Assembly (NCBI GenBank): GCA_963836785.1
Contig: CAWIKW010000005.1
Location: forward strand, 124,001 to 188,000
Source: DASQPR01 sp963836785
GTDB taxonomy: Bacteria; Actinomycetota; Actinomycetes; Mycobacteriales; Micromonosporaceae
DNA length: 64,000 nt
Direction of reading: 5' to 3'
Shown here: piece by piece, positions 57,003 through 64,000 of the stretch
Position numbering within the stretch: the first letter of the stretch is position 1
Layout: every line of letters begins with the position of its first letter
Notes under the pieces: model-generated
What the model saw: only the letters and a program-made list of their open reading frames with translations
Told to the model about the DNA's origin: nothing
Databases searched by the model: none
Made by a program: the position numbers and the translations under genes

Positions 57003-57425
57003 TCAGGCAGGATCAGCCGTCCCGGCCAGCAGCGACGCGAGCACCGCCGGCGTCGCTGTCGCGGCTACCAGCCCGATCAGAACGACGGCTTTGGCCGCAA
57101 GGACGGCGCCACGGCGCGGCACCGCGGCGAGCGTGACCCCGATCATGCCCGTGCTGTACTCGCTGCCGATCGCCATGACGGCAAGGACGGCGACGATTGC
57201 CTGGCCGAGATCGACGCCGGTCAGGCTTACCTTGGCCGGATCGACGGCGCAACCACCGGACACACAATCGGCGGTCGTGGCGATCGCGGCCACGCTGAGC
57301 GCGACGGTCACGATCATGGTCACCGGCAGCAGCCAGAGCATCCCGGGCGCCGTACGCAACTTGATCCATTCCGACCGTACGGCGTCGGTCCAATCGCCGG
57401 GCGATCGCCACGTTGTCGTGTTCAT
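57003..57425 (-). CDS. ABC-2 permease, 5' half of a frameshifted gene
   Basis: Starts at ATG 57425, overlapping the upstream permease gene by ATGA. The coupling region DAVRSEWIKLRTAPGMLWL, helix LPVTMIVTVALSVAAIATT, then GQAIVAVLAVMAIGSEYSTGMIGVTLAAVPRR and LAAKAVVLIGLVAATATPAVLASLLAG are all as in the sister permease. The frame ends at 57003 right after the frameshift point near 57020. With one base removed the protein would run to 56612 (about 270 residues). Confidence 0.75.
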   Translation of the reverse strand: MNTTTWRSPGDWTDAVRSEWIKLRTAPGMLWLLPVTMIVTVALSVAAIATTADCVSGGCAVDPAKVSLTGVDLGQAIVAVLAVMAIGSEYSTGMIGVTLAAVPRRGAVLAAKAVVLIGLVAATATPAVLASLLAGTADPA

Positions 57426-58993
57426 GCATCCCGCCGGCGGATCAGGAATACCGCGAGCCCGAGGGCGACAGCGACCCAGGCGACCAGTACGCCGAATCCC
57501 GCCCACGGGCTCAGCGGGAAGAACCCGTTGGCTGGGGTGTAGACGTTGTCGACCTGCGCATATTGCACCGCGCTCTGCTGGACCGCAAACGCCGCGGCGG
57601 GGGTGACCCGGAGCAGCCACTGTGCCGCGCCGGCCGGTAGGAATGCGATGGCCAACAGGTAGGGCACGACGATCACGGCGATGGCAGCGGCGACCGCGAC
57701 AGCGCTCCGGCGTGCGACCGATCCGATGGCCATCGCGAGGATGGCCGTTCCGGCGAGGAGCGCCGCCGTGCCGACGACCACGCGGATCTCCGTACCGACG
57801 GTTGCCGGATGAACGTAGACGCCGTTGGCACGCAGAACCCGTTGTCCGACGGCGACGACGACGGTCGCGGCGATCAGTCCGGCAAGGAAGGCAACGGCAC
57901 CGAGGATGACGGCCTTCGCGGCGAGGAGCCGTCCACGATGCGGCGCCGCGGCGAGGGTGATCCGGATGAGTCCGCGCCGGTATTCAGCGGTGATGAACAT
58001 GACTGCCACGATGACGACGATGGTCAGGCCGACGAACGTTCCGACGAGCGTCTGCGTGATCGTGGTGCCGATGCCGGATGCGCCCGACACGGACGGAGCG
58101 ATGTCGCCGGAGCCCGTCACGGTGAACCCGTCCGCCCTCTGCTGGAACCCGCCCTGTTGCTGCGCCCCGGCGTTGTCGGGGCCACCGATAGCAACGCCGG
58201 ACCATGACTGGTCGGGCCACGTGCCGCCGCGGCCGAGTCTGTCGAACGTGGCCGTGTCCTGAGTCGCGCCGCCCTCGACGCCAGCGGCGCCCAACGCTCC
58301 GCCGACCGTCGCGGCATACTGCGGCGACGTCGCGAACAAACCGGCGTCCACGGTCGTTGGCAGGCCCACGAGGTGTGCCGTGCCGATCGTCGTCCAATGA
58401 ATTCCGTCGGTCGACTCGTCACCGGTGACGGCGTCTCCGATACGAGTGAGCCGCAGCCAGCGAGGCGACGTCGGAGAGGCGACACCCGCGCGCCCGGCTA
58501 TGTCCTCCGTGTAGTCGTACTGCATCCGTACGCCGTGCCCGCCGGTGACCATCACCGCGGCGTACGCCGAGCCGGGTCGGGTGCTCGCCTTGATGATGAG
58601 CCCGGCTTTGGCCCACGGCATCACACCGGGGCGAGTGTCGATCGCGTCGTCGCGACCAGTGGCGGCGGTGGGAATCAAGCCGGTCAGCGACGTGACCCGG
58701 ACGGTGATGCTGCCATCGCCAACCAACGACTGGTGCACGAAGTAGAAGCTGTCGGTCACCTCTTGGCCGCCGGGTCCGATCGGCAGTATGCACGCGGCCG
58801 GGCCCGAGCCGCACGTACCGTGCATGCTCGGTCCAACGCCGAAACCGACGATCGCCGCCGTGGCGGCAAGCAGAGCCAGAACCCAACCGCGTACGGTGCG
58901 GAGCTTGGTCGACTCGGCCCGCAGAACGTGCGTGAACCGTTGCTGTTTGATCGTCGCCGCGGCTGGGCCGGCATTGACGACGGTGTCCGTCAT
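57422..58993 (-). CDS. ABC-2 permease with lectin-like extracellular loop
   Basis: 523 residues. Helix 1 (VLALLAATAAIVGFG) follows the cytoplasmic coupling ESTKLRTVRGW. Then comes a ~230-residue extracytoplasmic domain (about 70-300) that resembles DUF1349/concanavalin-like modules: FYFVHQSLVGDGSITVRV, WAKAGLIIKASTRPGSAYAA, SPRWLRLTRIGD and DGIHWTTIGTA, AGLFATSP. After it, five helices with the permease signature MFITAEYRRGLIRITLAAAPHRGRLLAAKA. The loop probably binds glycan or envelope material. Coupled by ATGA to the ATPase upstream and to the broken permease downstream. Confidence 0.85.
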   Translation of the reverse strand: MTDTVVNAGPAAATIKQQRFTHVLRAESTKLRTVRGWVLALLAATAAIVGFGVGPSMHGTCGSGPAACILPIGPGGQEVTDSFYFVHQSLVGDGSITVRVTSLTGLIPTAATGRDDAIDTRPGVMPWAKAGLIIKASTRPGSAYAAVMVTGGHGVRMQYDYTEDIAGRAGVASPTSPRWLRLTRIGDAVTGDESTDGIHWTTIGTAHLVGLPTTVDAGLFATSPQYAATVGGALGAAGVEGGATQDTATFDRLGRGGTWPDQSWSGVAIGGPDNAGAQQQGGFQQRADGFTVTGSGDIAPSVSGASGIGTTITQTLVGTFVGLTIVVIVAVMFITAEYRRGLIRITLAAAPHRGRLLAAKAVILGAVAFLAGLIAATVVVAVGQRVLRANGVYVHPATVGTEIRVVVGTAALLAGTAILAMAIGSVARRSAVAVAAAIAVIVVPYLLAIAFLPAGAAQWLLRVTPAAAFAVQQSAVQYAQVDNVYTPANGFFPLSPWAGFGVLVAWVAVALGLAVFLIRRRDA

Positions 58994-59916
58994 CGCGTCA
59001 ACTCCGGTGCCGCCCGGAATTCGACCGCGTCTCGGGTGAGTTCGAGATAGGCGTCCTCGAGCGTGGCTCGATGGGCCGCCACTTCGGAGAAGGCCACCTG
59101 GTGTCGGCTGAGTACGGCGACGATGACCTCGGCCGGAAGTCCGGCGACCGTCAGCGTGTCCGGGGCCGTACGGGTGACGGCGCCACCGGCGTCGGTGAGG
59201 GCGAGTTCCGCCGACGGCGTCGTCGTGCGTACGGTGACCCGGCCGCCGGATGCGGACGCGAGCAGACGCGCGACGCTCGTGTCGGCGATGACCCGACCGT
59301 GGCCGGCGACAACCAGATGGTCGGCGGTGTCCTGCAACTCGCTCATCAGGTGGCTGGACACTAGGACGGCCCGGCCCTGTGCGGCCAGCGACCGCAGGAA
59401 ACCGCGCATCCAGATGATGCCCTCGGGATCCATGCCGTTGAACGGTTCGTCCAGCATCAGCGTCGACGGATCGCCCAGCAGCGCGGCGGCGATGCCCAGT
59501 CGCTGTCGCATGCCGAGAGAGAAGCCACCGGCCCGTCGCCGTCCGACCGCGGCCAGCCCCGCTTGTTCGAGCATCGCGTCGACGCGTCGATCGGACAGGC
59601 CCTGCGACCGCGCCAACCAGCGCAAATGGTTGCGCGCCGTTCGGCTCGGCTGGAGCGCGCCCGCGTCCAGCAGGGATCCGACGTGGCAGAGCGGGCGCGC
59701 TAATCGCCGGTACGGCTGCCCGCCGATCAGTGCATGCCCGGCGTCGGCCGAGTCCAGCCCGAGGATGACCCGCATGGTCGTGGACTTGCCGGCGCCGTTC
59801 GGCCCGACGAATCCGGTGACCTGCCCCGGCCGTACGGCAAATGACATCCCGTCGAGAGCCACCGTCGACCCGAACCGCTTCCGGAGGTCGGTGACGACGA
59901 TCGTCGCATCGCTCAT
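58990..59916 (-). CDS. ABC exporter ATP-binding protein
   Basis: 308 residues. Walker A GPNGAGKSTT, Q-loop replaced by VGSLLDAGA region, signature FSLGMRQRLGIA, Walker B LMLDEPFNGMD, H-loop SSHLMSEL. This belongs to the bacitracin/lantibiotic-export like subgroup (FSLGM). The C-terminal ~85 residues form the usual accessory domain. First gene of an operon with the two permeases (overlaps of four bases). AAGGATC upstream. Faces away from a two-component pair, which may control it. Confidence 0.92.
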   Translation of the reverse strand: MSDATIVVTDLRKRFGSTVALDGMSFAVRPGQVTGFVGPNGAGKSTTMRVILGLDSADAGHALIGGQPYRRLARPLCHVGSLLDAGALQPSRTARNHLRWLARSQGLSDRRVDAMLEQAGLAAVGRRRAGGFSLGMRQRLGIAAALLGDPSTLMLDEPFNGMDPEGIIWMRGFLRSLAAQGRAVLVSSHLMSELQDTADHLVVAGHGRVIADTSVARLLASASGGRVTVRTTTPSAELALTDAGGAVTRTAPDTLTVAGLPAEVIVAVLSRHQVAFSEVAAHRATLEDAYLELTRDAVEFRAAPELTR

Positions 59917-59935
59917 GTAATGATCCTTTTCGCCC

Positions 59936-60016
59936 GGTGGTTCCGCGATTAGCTGGTCGTTCCGCTGGTGGTTCCGCGATCTGCTCGTCCGTGTGCGATC
60001 GCCTGGTGGTTGCGCG
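59936..60016. promoter_or_regulatory. three direct repeats in the divergent ABC/two-component promoter
   Basis: GGTGGTTCCGCGAT at 59936 and 59967 and GGTGGTTGCGCG at 60005. Spacing is 31 and 38 bases (about three and three and a half helical turns). They lie between the ABC operon and the response regulator gene, a natural place for regulator sites. Inference from position. Confidence 0.6.
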
Positions 60017-60157
60017 TCGACGCTGTTTGTACGCTCGGGTCGGTGTCAGCCCGGTGTCGCCGGCCTGTCACCGGGCTGGCACCTGCGATCTGCGAAGGTG
60101 GCGTCCGAACCATCCGCGGGCCTGGCCCGGCAGCACGGGAGGGCCGCAAGGAAGATC

Positions 60158-60820
60158 ATGAGAGTGCTTGTCGTCGAGGACTTCGAGATCCTGGCCCGTA
60201 CGATCGGGACCGGCCTACGCCGAGAGGGCATGGCCGTCGATGTCGTCTGCGACGGCGCCGACGCGATTGAACATCTGACCACGACCAGATATGACGTCGT
60301 GGTCCTCGACCGAGACCTGCCCGGCGTACACGGCGACGACGTGTGCCGGCAGATCGTGACCGGCCACCCGTACAGCCGGGTGTTGATGCTCACCGCGGCC
60401 AGCACCGTCACCGAACGCGTGGACGGACTGGGGCTGGGCGCCGACGACTACCTGACCAAGCCGTTCGATTTCACCGAACTCGTCGCGCGCATCCGTGCGC
60501 TCGCCCGCCGTTCGCCCGCCGCCCTGCCGCCGACGTTGCGAGCCGTCGACATCACGCTCGACGCTAGCCGCCGGGTGGCAACGCGGGGCGGGCGGCGGCT
60601 CGACCTCAGTCCGAAGGAGTTTGCCGTCCTGGAATGCCTTCTCGGCGCGGACGGACGACTGGTATCGACCGAGGAACTCCTCGAGCGCGTCTGGGATGAA
60701 GCGGCCGACCCGTTCACCACCACGGTCAAGACGACGATCCGCCGGCTGCGGGCCAAGCTCGGCGAGCCGCCGGTCATCCACACGGTGCGTGAGGGCGGTT
60801 ACCGGATCGGAGAGCCATGA
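60158..60820 (+). CDS. OmpR/PhoB-family response regulator
   Basis: 220 residues. Receiver domain with acidic pair ED (7/8), phospho-acceptor Asp 51 in VVVLDRDLPG, Thr in LMLTAAS and Lys in DDYLTKPF. A winged-helix output domain (~125-220) holds LDLSPKEFAVLECLL, RVWDEAADPFTTTVKTTIRR and HTVREGGYRIGEP. Start ATG 60158 follows GCAAGGAAG. Coupled by ATGA with the sensor kinase. Confidence 0.93.
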   Translation: MRVLVVEDFEILARTIGTGLRREGMAVDVVCDGADAIEHLTTTRYDVVVLDRDLPGVHGDDVCRQIVTGHPYSRVLMLTAASTVTERVDGLGLGADDYLTKPFDFTELVARIRALARRSPAALPPTLRAVDITLDASRRVATRGGRRLDLSPKEFAVLECLLGADGRLVSTEELLERVWDEAADPFTTTVKTTIRRLRAKLGEPPVIHTVREGGYRIGEP

Positions 60821-61905
60821 CCCCACGCCGGCACCCACGTCGTACGTTGCGGACACAGTTGACGTTGCTCTACGCCGTACCGTTCTTCATCTCGGGAACG
60901 CTGCTCCTGGCGGTGCCGCTGTCGGGCATCAAGGAGACGGCGCATGTCGGCCCGGACACCGCACCGACGCCGAGCGCACCGCCGGCGACCGACGTACACC
61001 GTGTCTTCACCAACTCCGCGATCGGCCTCGCCGTCATGGCCGTGCTGTCGCTGGTGATCGGTTGGTTGATTGCCGGCCGATTCCTCAAGCCGCTGCGTAC
61101 GATCACCGCGACCGCACGGGACATCTCCGCGACGAACCTCGACCGGCGCCTCAATCTGTCCGGCCACAACGAGTTCACCGACCTCGGCGACACGCTCGAT
61201 GACCTGTTCGCCCGCCTGCACGCATCGTTCGAGTCGCAGCGTCACTTCGTCGCCAACGCCTCCCACGAACTACGTACGCCGCTGACCGCCGAGCGCACGC
61301 TGTTGCAGGTCGCCCTGGCCGATCCGTCCGCCACAACCGAGTCACTGCGGGCGGCGTGCGCCGACGTGCTGACGCTCGGCGAGGGGCAGGAACGTCTCAT
61401 CGCGGCGCTGCTCACCCTGGCCAGTAGCGAACAGCCGATCGAGCGGCCCGAGCGGCTCGACCTGGCCGACATTGCCCGCGGCGTCGTGTTGTCCCGCCGC
61501 GACGAGGCCGAAGCTCGCCGCATCCGGGTCGACGCGAGATTGCAGCCCGCCCGGGCTAGCGGCGACCCGCATCTCGTCGAGAGTTTGATCGCGAATCTCC
61601 TCGACAACGCCCTGCGCCACAACTCGACCGATGGTCAGGTCGAGATAGCGACGGCGACAACCGACGGGCACGGCGAGATCACCGTACGCAACACCGGGCC
61701 CGTGGTGCCGCCCGATCAGGTCGACCGCCTCTTCCAACCGTTCGAGCGCATCGACGGCCGACGCCTCCGTTACCACGACGGACACGGGCTCGGCTTGGCC
61801 ATCGTCCGCGCGATCGCTGTCGCTCACGGTGCCGCCCTCACTGCTAGTGCCCGGCCGGGCGGTGGCCTCGACATCCGCCTGACGTTCGCGGGTGCGCGGT
61901 CGTGA
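60817..61905 (+). CDS. sensor histidine kinase
   Basis: 362 residues. Two helices (about 14-34 and 68-88) frame a short 35-residue periplasmic loop. HAMP (~90-140: RFLKPLRTITATARDISATN), HisKA with H-box ANASHELRTPLTAER (His ~150), N-box SLIANLLDNALRHN, G1/F/G2 boxes (VVPPDQVDRLFQPFERIDGRR, GHGLGLAIVRAIAVAHG). The short sensor loop suggests intramembrane sensing, as in kinases that watch ABC exporters. Partner of the regulator upstream. Confidence 0.92.
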   Translation: MTPRRHPRRTLRTQLTLLYAVPFFISGTLLLAVPLSGIKETAHVGPDTAPTPSAPPATDVHRVFTNSAIGLAVMAVLSLVIGWLIAGRFLKPLRTITATARDISATNLDRRLNLSGHNEFTDLGDTLDDLFARLHASFESQRHFVANASHELRTPLTAERTLLQVALADPSATTESLRAACADVLTLGEGQERLIAALLTLASSEQPIERPERLDLADIARGVVLSRRDEAEARRIRVDARLQPARASGDPHLVESLIANLLDNALRHNSTDGQVEIATATTDGHGEITVRNTGPVVPPDQVDRLFQPFERIDGRRLRYHDGHGLGLAIVRAIAVAHGAALTASARPGGGLDIRLTFAGARS

Positions 61906-61927
61906 CCTCGACCTAGCCGCTGTTGCC

Positions 61928-62686
61928 TCAGACCCGACCGAGCGCGGTCCACGCGGATGCGTCGAGATCAAACGGCGCTTCCGGCAACAACTCGGCGCAG
62001 TGCGCGCGTAGTGCGTCGCGTCGCGCTGGGTCGAGCGCCGCGACGTAGCTCCCGGCCGGTCCGACGCCGAACGTGAAGGGTTCCCACCAGTCGCGGAAGG
62101 TATCGAAGGTGACCCGGACCGCGAGCGTCGCCGGCTCGACGAGCCGCAGCCCGGCCCGTTCGAACAGCGCAACGAGCTGACCTTCTCGTGCACCGGCAAG
62201 ATCCGACTCGTCTGGCGCATCCGGATCAAGGTCTTGAACGGCTCGCCAGAACAACGACAGTGGCCCCCCGCCACCGGCGTGGTCCCAGACGCAGGCGGCG
62301 ACCACGCCATCCGGCCGCGTGACTCGCGCCATTTCCGACAGTCCGGCGTCAGGATCACGCATGAAGTGGACGACCAGCTGAGCCATCGCGAGGTCGAAGC
62401 TGTCGTCTTCGAACGGGAGCGCCTCGGCGACGCCACGCCGAACGTCGACCTCCGGCAGGCGCGAGTGGATGGCCGCGACGAACTGTTCCGAAGGGTCGAT
62501 CGCGGACACCGCCGGCGAGCCCAATCGGGCCACTAGCTCTCCGGTCAGCGCGCCTGGACCACAACCCACGTCGAGTGCCCGTTGCCCCTCGCGGGGATCG
62601 ACCAACGCCACGAATTCGGCCGCCAGCGGCCGGGAGAATTGGCCCATGAACCGGTCGTATGCCTCAGCACCCACATCGAAGCTCAT
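61928..62686 (-). CDS. SAM-dependent methyltransferase
   Basis: 252 residues. Ubiquinone/menaquinone-like class I methyltransferase: YDRFMGQFSRPLAAEFVAL, motif I ALDVGCGPGALTGEL, VSAIDPSEQFVAAI, VDVRRGVAEALPFEDDSFDL and MARVTRPDGVVAACVWDH. Ends with LPEAPFDLDASAWTALGRV. ATG 62686 is chosen. The frame goes on upstream through an 18-bp repeat array that would add LIAATG repeats, which I regard as non-coding. Substrate unknown. Confidence 0.88.
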   Translation of the reverse strand: MSFDVGAEAYDRFMGQFSRPLAAEFVALVDPREGQRALDVGCGPGALTGELVARLGSPAVSAIDPSEQFVAAIHSRLPEVDVRRGVAEALPFEDDSFDLAMAQLVVHFMRDPDAGLSEMARVTRPDGVVAACVWDHAGGGGPLSLFWRAVQDLDPDAPDESDLAGAREGQLVALFERAGLRLVEPATLAVRVTFDTFRDWWEPFTFGVGPAGSYVAALDPARRDALRAHCAELLPEAPFDLDASAWTALGRV

Positions 62687-62710
62687 CCGGTGAACGTAGG
62701 CCCGCCGGCC

Positions 62711-62800
62711 GGTCGCGGCAATCAACCCGGTCGCGGCAATCAACCCGGTTGCAGCAATCAACCCGGTTGCAGCAATTAACCCGGTTGCAGCAATTAACAA
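62711..62800. repeat. five 18-bp tandem units with dyad core
   Basis: Units start at 62711, 62729, 62747, 62765 and 62783 (GGT-Y-GC-R-GCAAT-Y-AACCC). The core TTGCAGCAA is a dyad, and GGTT/AACC flank it. The array lies 25 bases upstream of the methyltransferase start and 120 bases before the MEDS gene, which is on the other strand. It may be an operator array. Confidence 0.8.
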
Positions 62801-62919
62801 CGCCGGCCGCCCGGGTCCGCCGACGCCGGCCGGCGTCGGCAATCAGATTGCGGCGGCGCTCTGCAACCACTTTCCGCCGTACGGGCTACGGTGTTTGGAT
62901 AGTTGACCGAGGAGGACCC

Positions 62920-63789
62920 GTGGCCGACGCGTCGCGAGTAGAGGATCTGCGCCCAGGCGACCACGCTTGCCTGACGTTCAGCGATGGTGAAGAACGTCTC
63001 GACCTCGTGGCCGCGATCGTCCGCGATGGGCTGCAATCCGGACAACGCGTGCTTTGCGTGACGGATACCCTCTCCCAAGTCGCATTGACCGGCGAGCTGA
63101 CGGGGCGTGGAGTGGCGCTCGGGGATGCCACCGAGTCGCGCCAGATGCTCGTCATGCGTACGGACGAGACATTCCTCGTCGACGGGTCGTTCACCGCTCA
63201 GCGTGTCGTCGACCTGTTGGCGGGGCAGATCTCCCAGGCGGCCACCGAAGGGTTCTCCGGCCTGTGCATCACCAGCGACATGTCGTGGGCTCTGCGTCCA
63301 GTCGCGGGGCTGGACCAGCTGATGAGTTACGAGTCGAGGCTCACCGATCTCGTCGCCGACACCAACGCCACCGCGGTGTGCCAGTACGACAGGCATTCCT
63401 TCGACACGGTCACGCTCGCCGGCGTCGCCGCCCATCACGGCTTCGCCTTAGCGGCGGCGACCTATCACGACGACGCGTTCCTTCGAATCTGTCGCCAGTA
63501 TCAGCCGCCCGGCATACGTGTCTCGGGCGAGATCGACTATCGGCGCGCCCAGCCGCTCACGCTCGCGCTGACCGAGGCTCTGGCCCTCGACAACCACATG
63601 TATCTGAACCTGGGCTCGCTCGATTTCATGGACGGGAGTATCGCCGGCGTCATCATGCAAGCGGCTGCGAGTCTGGGCCCGAACCAGCGTATGACGGTGC
63701 GGTGCCAAGCGCACGCCGGCAAGATCTTCCATGCGCTGGGGTTGCCAGATCTGCCGAACGTCACGGTGGTGGTCAACGATGACCAATAG
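62920..63789 (+). CDS. MEDS-domain sensor protein with STAS-like C-terminus
   Basis: 289 residues. The MEDS domain (~5-175) shows LRPGDHACLTFSDGEERLD, VLCVTDTLSQVALTGEL, FSGLCITSDMSWALRPVAG, YESRLTDLVADTNATAVCQY and FDTVTLAGVAAHHGFAL. A C-terminal STAS-like part (~185-289) is seen in LNLGSLDFMDGSIAGVIMQA. MEDS proteins are predicted sensors of small hydrocarbon-like ligands (DcmR family). Perfect ribosome site CGAGGAGGA before GTG 62920. Overlaps the next gene by 11 bases, which encodes a probable HATPase, so a stress or anti-sigma switch is likely. Confidence 0.88.
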   Translation: MADASRVEDLRPGDHACLTFSDGEERLDLVAAIVRDGLQSGQRVLCVTDTLSQVALTGELTGRGVALGDATESRQMLVMRTDETFLVDGSFTAQRVVDLLAGQISQAATEGFSGLCITSDMSWALRPVAGLDQLMSYESRLTDLVADTNATAVCQYDRHSFDTVTLAGVAAHHGFALAAATYHDDAFLRICRQYQPPGIRVSGEIDYRRAQPLTLALTEALALDNHMYLNLGSLDFMDGSIAGVIMQAAASLGPNQRMTVRCQAHAGKIFHALGLPDLPNVTVVVNDDQ

Positions 63790-64000
63790 TCCCCGCGATG
63801 ATCATCGCATTCTCGATTCGTCGAGCACGAACGGGCCGTCGCGCACGAACGGACCGTCGGGTGCGAACGGACCGTCGGGTGCGAGCGGATCGTCGGGTGC
63901 GGCAGAGCTGGAACTCGTCTCGCAGGACTTCGAGGAACGGAACCTGCATGAGCTGCGGCAGACCGTCACCGCCCACGCCGCGACGGTCCTGACCGACGAA
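63779..64000 (+). CDS. probable HATPase/anti-sigma regulator, 5' part only
   Basis: The window ends after 74 codons with no stop. The N-terminus is a low-complexity run of (S/R)-x-NGPSG-like repeats (TNGPSRTNGPSGANGPSGAS), followed by LELVSQDFEERNLHELRQTV and THAATVLTD-like residues (AHAATVLTDE), which fit the first helix of an RsbW-type HATPase. Its ATG overlaps the MEDS stop region, so it is coupled to that gene. The family call is an inference from context. Confidence 0.5.
   Translation, partial: MTNSPRDDHRILDSSSTNGPSRTNGPSGANGPSGASGSSGAAELELVSQDFEERNLHELRQTVTAHAATVLTDE

Noticed and set aside
62687..62842. LIAATG-repeat N-terminus of the methyltransferase
   Set aside because: Repeats probably non-coding; the conserved domain begins at ATG 62686.
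25..64000. rRNA operon, replication origin, phage or transposase genes
   Set aside because: None of the expected sequences or motifs were seen anywhere in the window.

Overview
The window is 64 kb of chromosome from a high-GC actinobacterium. Evidence for this is the strong G/C bias at third codon positions, frequent GTG starts with GGAGG-type ribosome sites, many ATGA gene overlaps, and family signatures such as DUF3152, MoeZ, the galU-glp-acetyltransferase-sepX block, DUF4190, DUF4097, an AfsR/SARP regulator and a MEDS sensor. I cannot fix the genus. The set is compatible with a Frankia/Cryptosporangium/Sporichthya-like lineage rather than a mycobacterium.

Layout. 0-6 kb: an alpha/beta hydrolase, two adjacent DUF3152 membrane-anchored metallopeptidase-like proteins (the second with a damaged zinc motif), and moeZ. 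6-13 kb: a terpene-cyclase-repeat protein, proB-proA, an alkyltransferase-like DNA repair protein, a GNAT enzyme, a stand-alone nuoB, a HAD phosphatase and an EamA exporter. 13-22 kb: a secreted beta-helix/PKD/tandem-repeat protein broken by a frameshift, an SDR with a frameshifted C-terminus, a CoA-ester lyase and a large secreted serine peptidase whose active site looks like sedolisin rather than subtilisin. 22-28 kb: two DUF4190 proteins, an SDR, an acyl-CoA dehydrogenase, a CoA-binding protein, thioredoxin and a MaoC hydratase. The lyase, dehydrogenase and hydratase look like three scattered ethylmalonyl-CoA pathway genes. 28-37 kb: an rRNA/tRNA methyltransferase, small membrane proteins, MarC, a RecB-like Fe-S nuclease, an MpaB-type oxygenase, DUF2231, FmdB and 5-formyl-THF cyclo-ligase. 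37-43.6 kb: a GGDEF cyclase, then galU-glp-acetyltransferase-sepX, a conserved actinobacterial cell-division neighbourhood.

43.7-51.6 kb: an intact tRNA-Ala(CGC) gene and, 7.8 kb away, a decayed direct copy of its 3' half. They bracket a drug-efflux type ABC operon (drrA/drrB-like plus DUF4097), a giant AfsR-like regulator whose C-terminus runs antisense through a relic of a second ABC permease, a methyltransferase and a truncated hydrolase. This looks like an old tRNA-targeted island, but no integrase is visible.

51.8-64 kb: a VOC protein, an epoxide hydrolase/redoxin operon behind short direct repeats, a two-gene module I do not recognise, and an ABC exporter operon. One permease of that operon carries a lectin-like extracellular domain and the other is split by a frameshift. 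The operon diverges from an OmpR/HisKA two-component pair across a repeat-containing promoter region. Last come a methyltransferase, a MEDS/STAS-like sensor and the start of a probable HATPase anti-sigma factor.

Three single-base frameshifts (about 14.59, 16.31 and 57.02 kb) mean that either sequence errors or real decay should be considered. No rRNA, CRISPR array, transposase or integrase was found.
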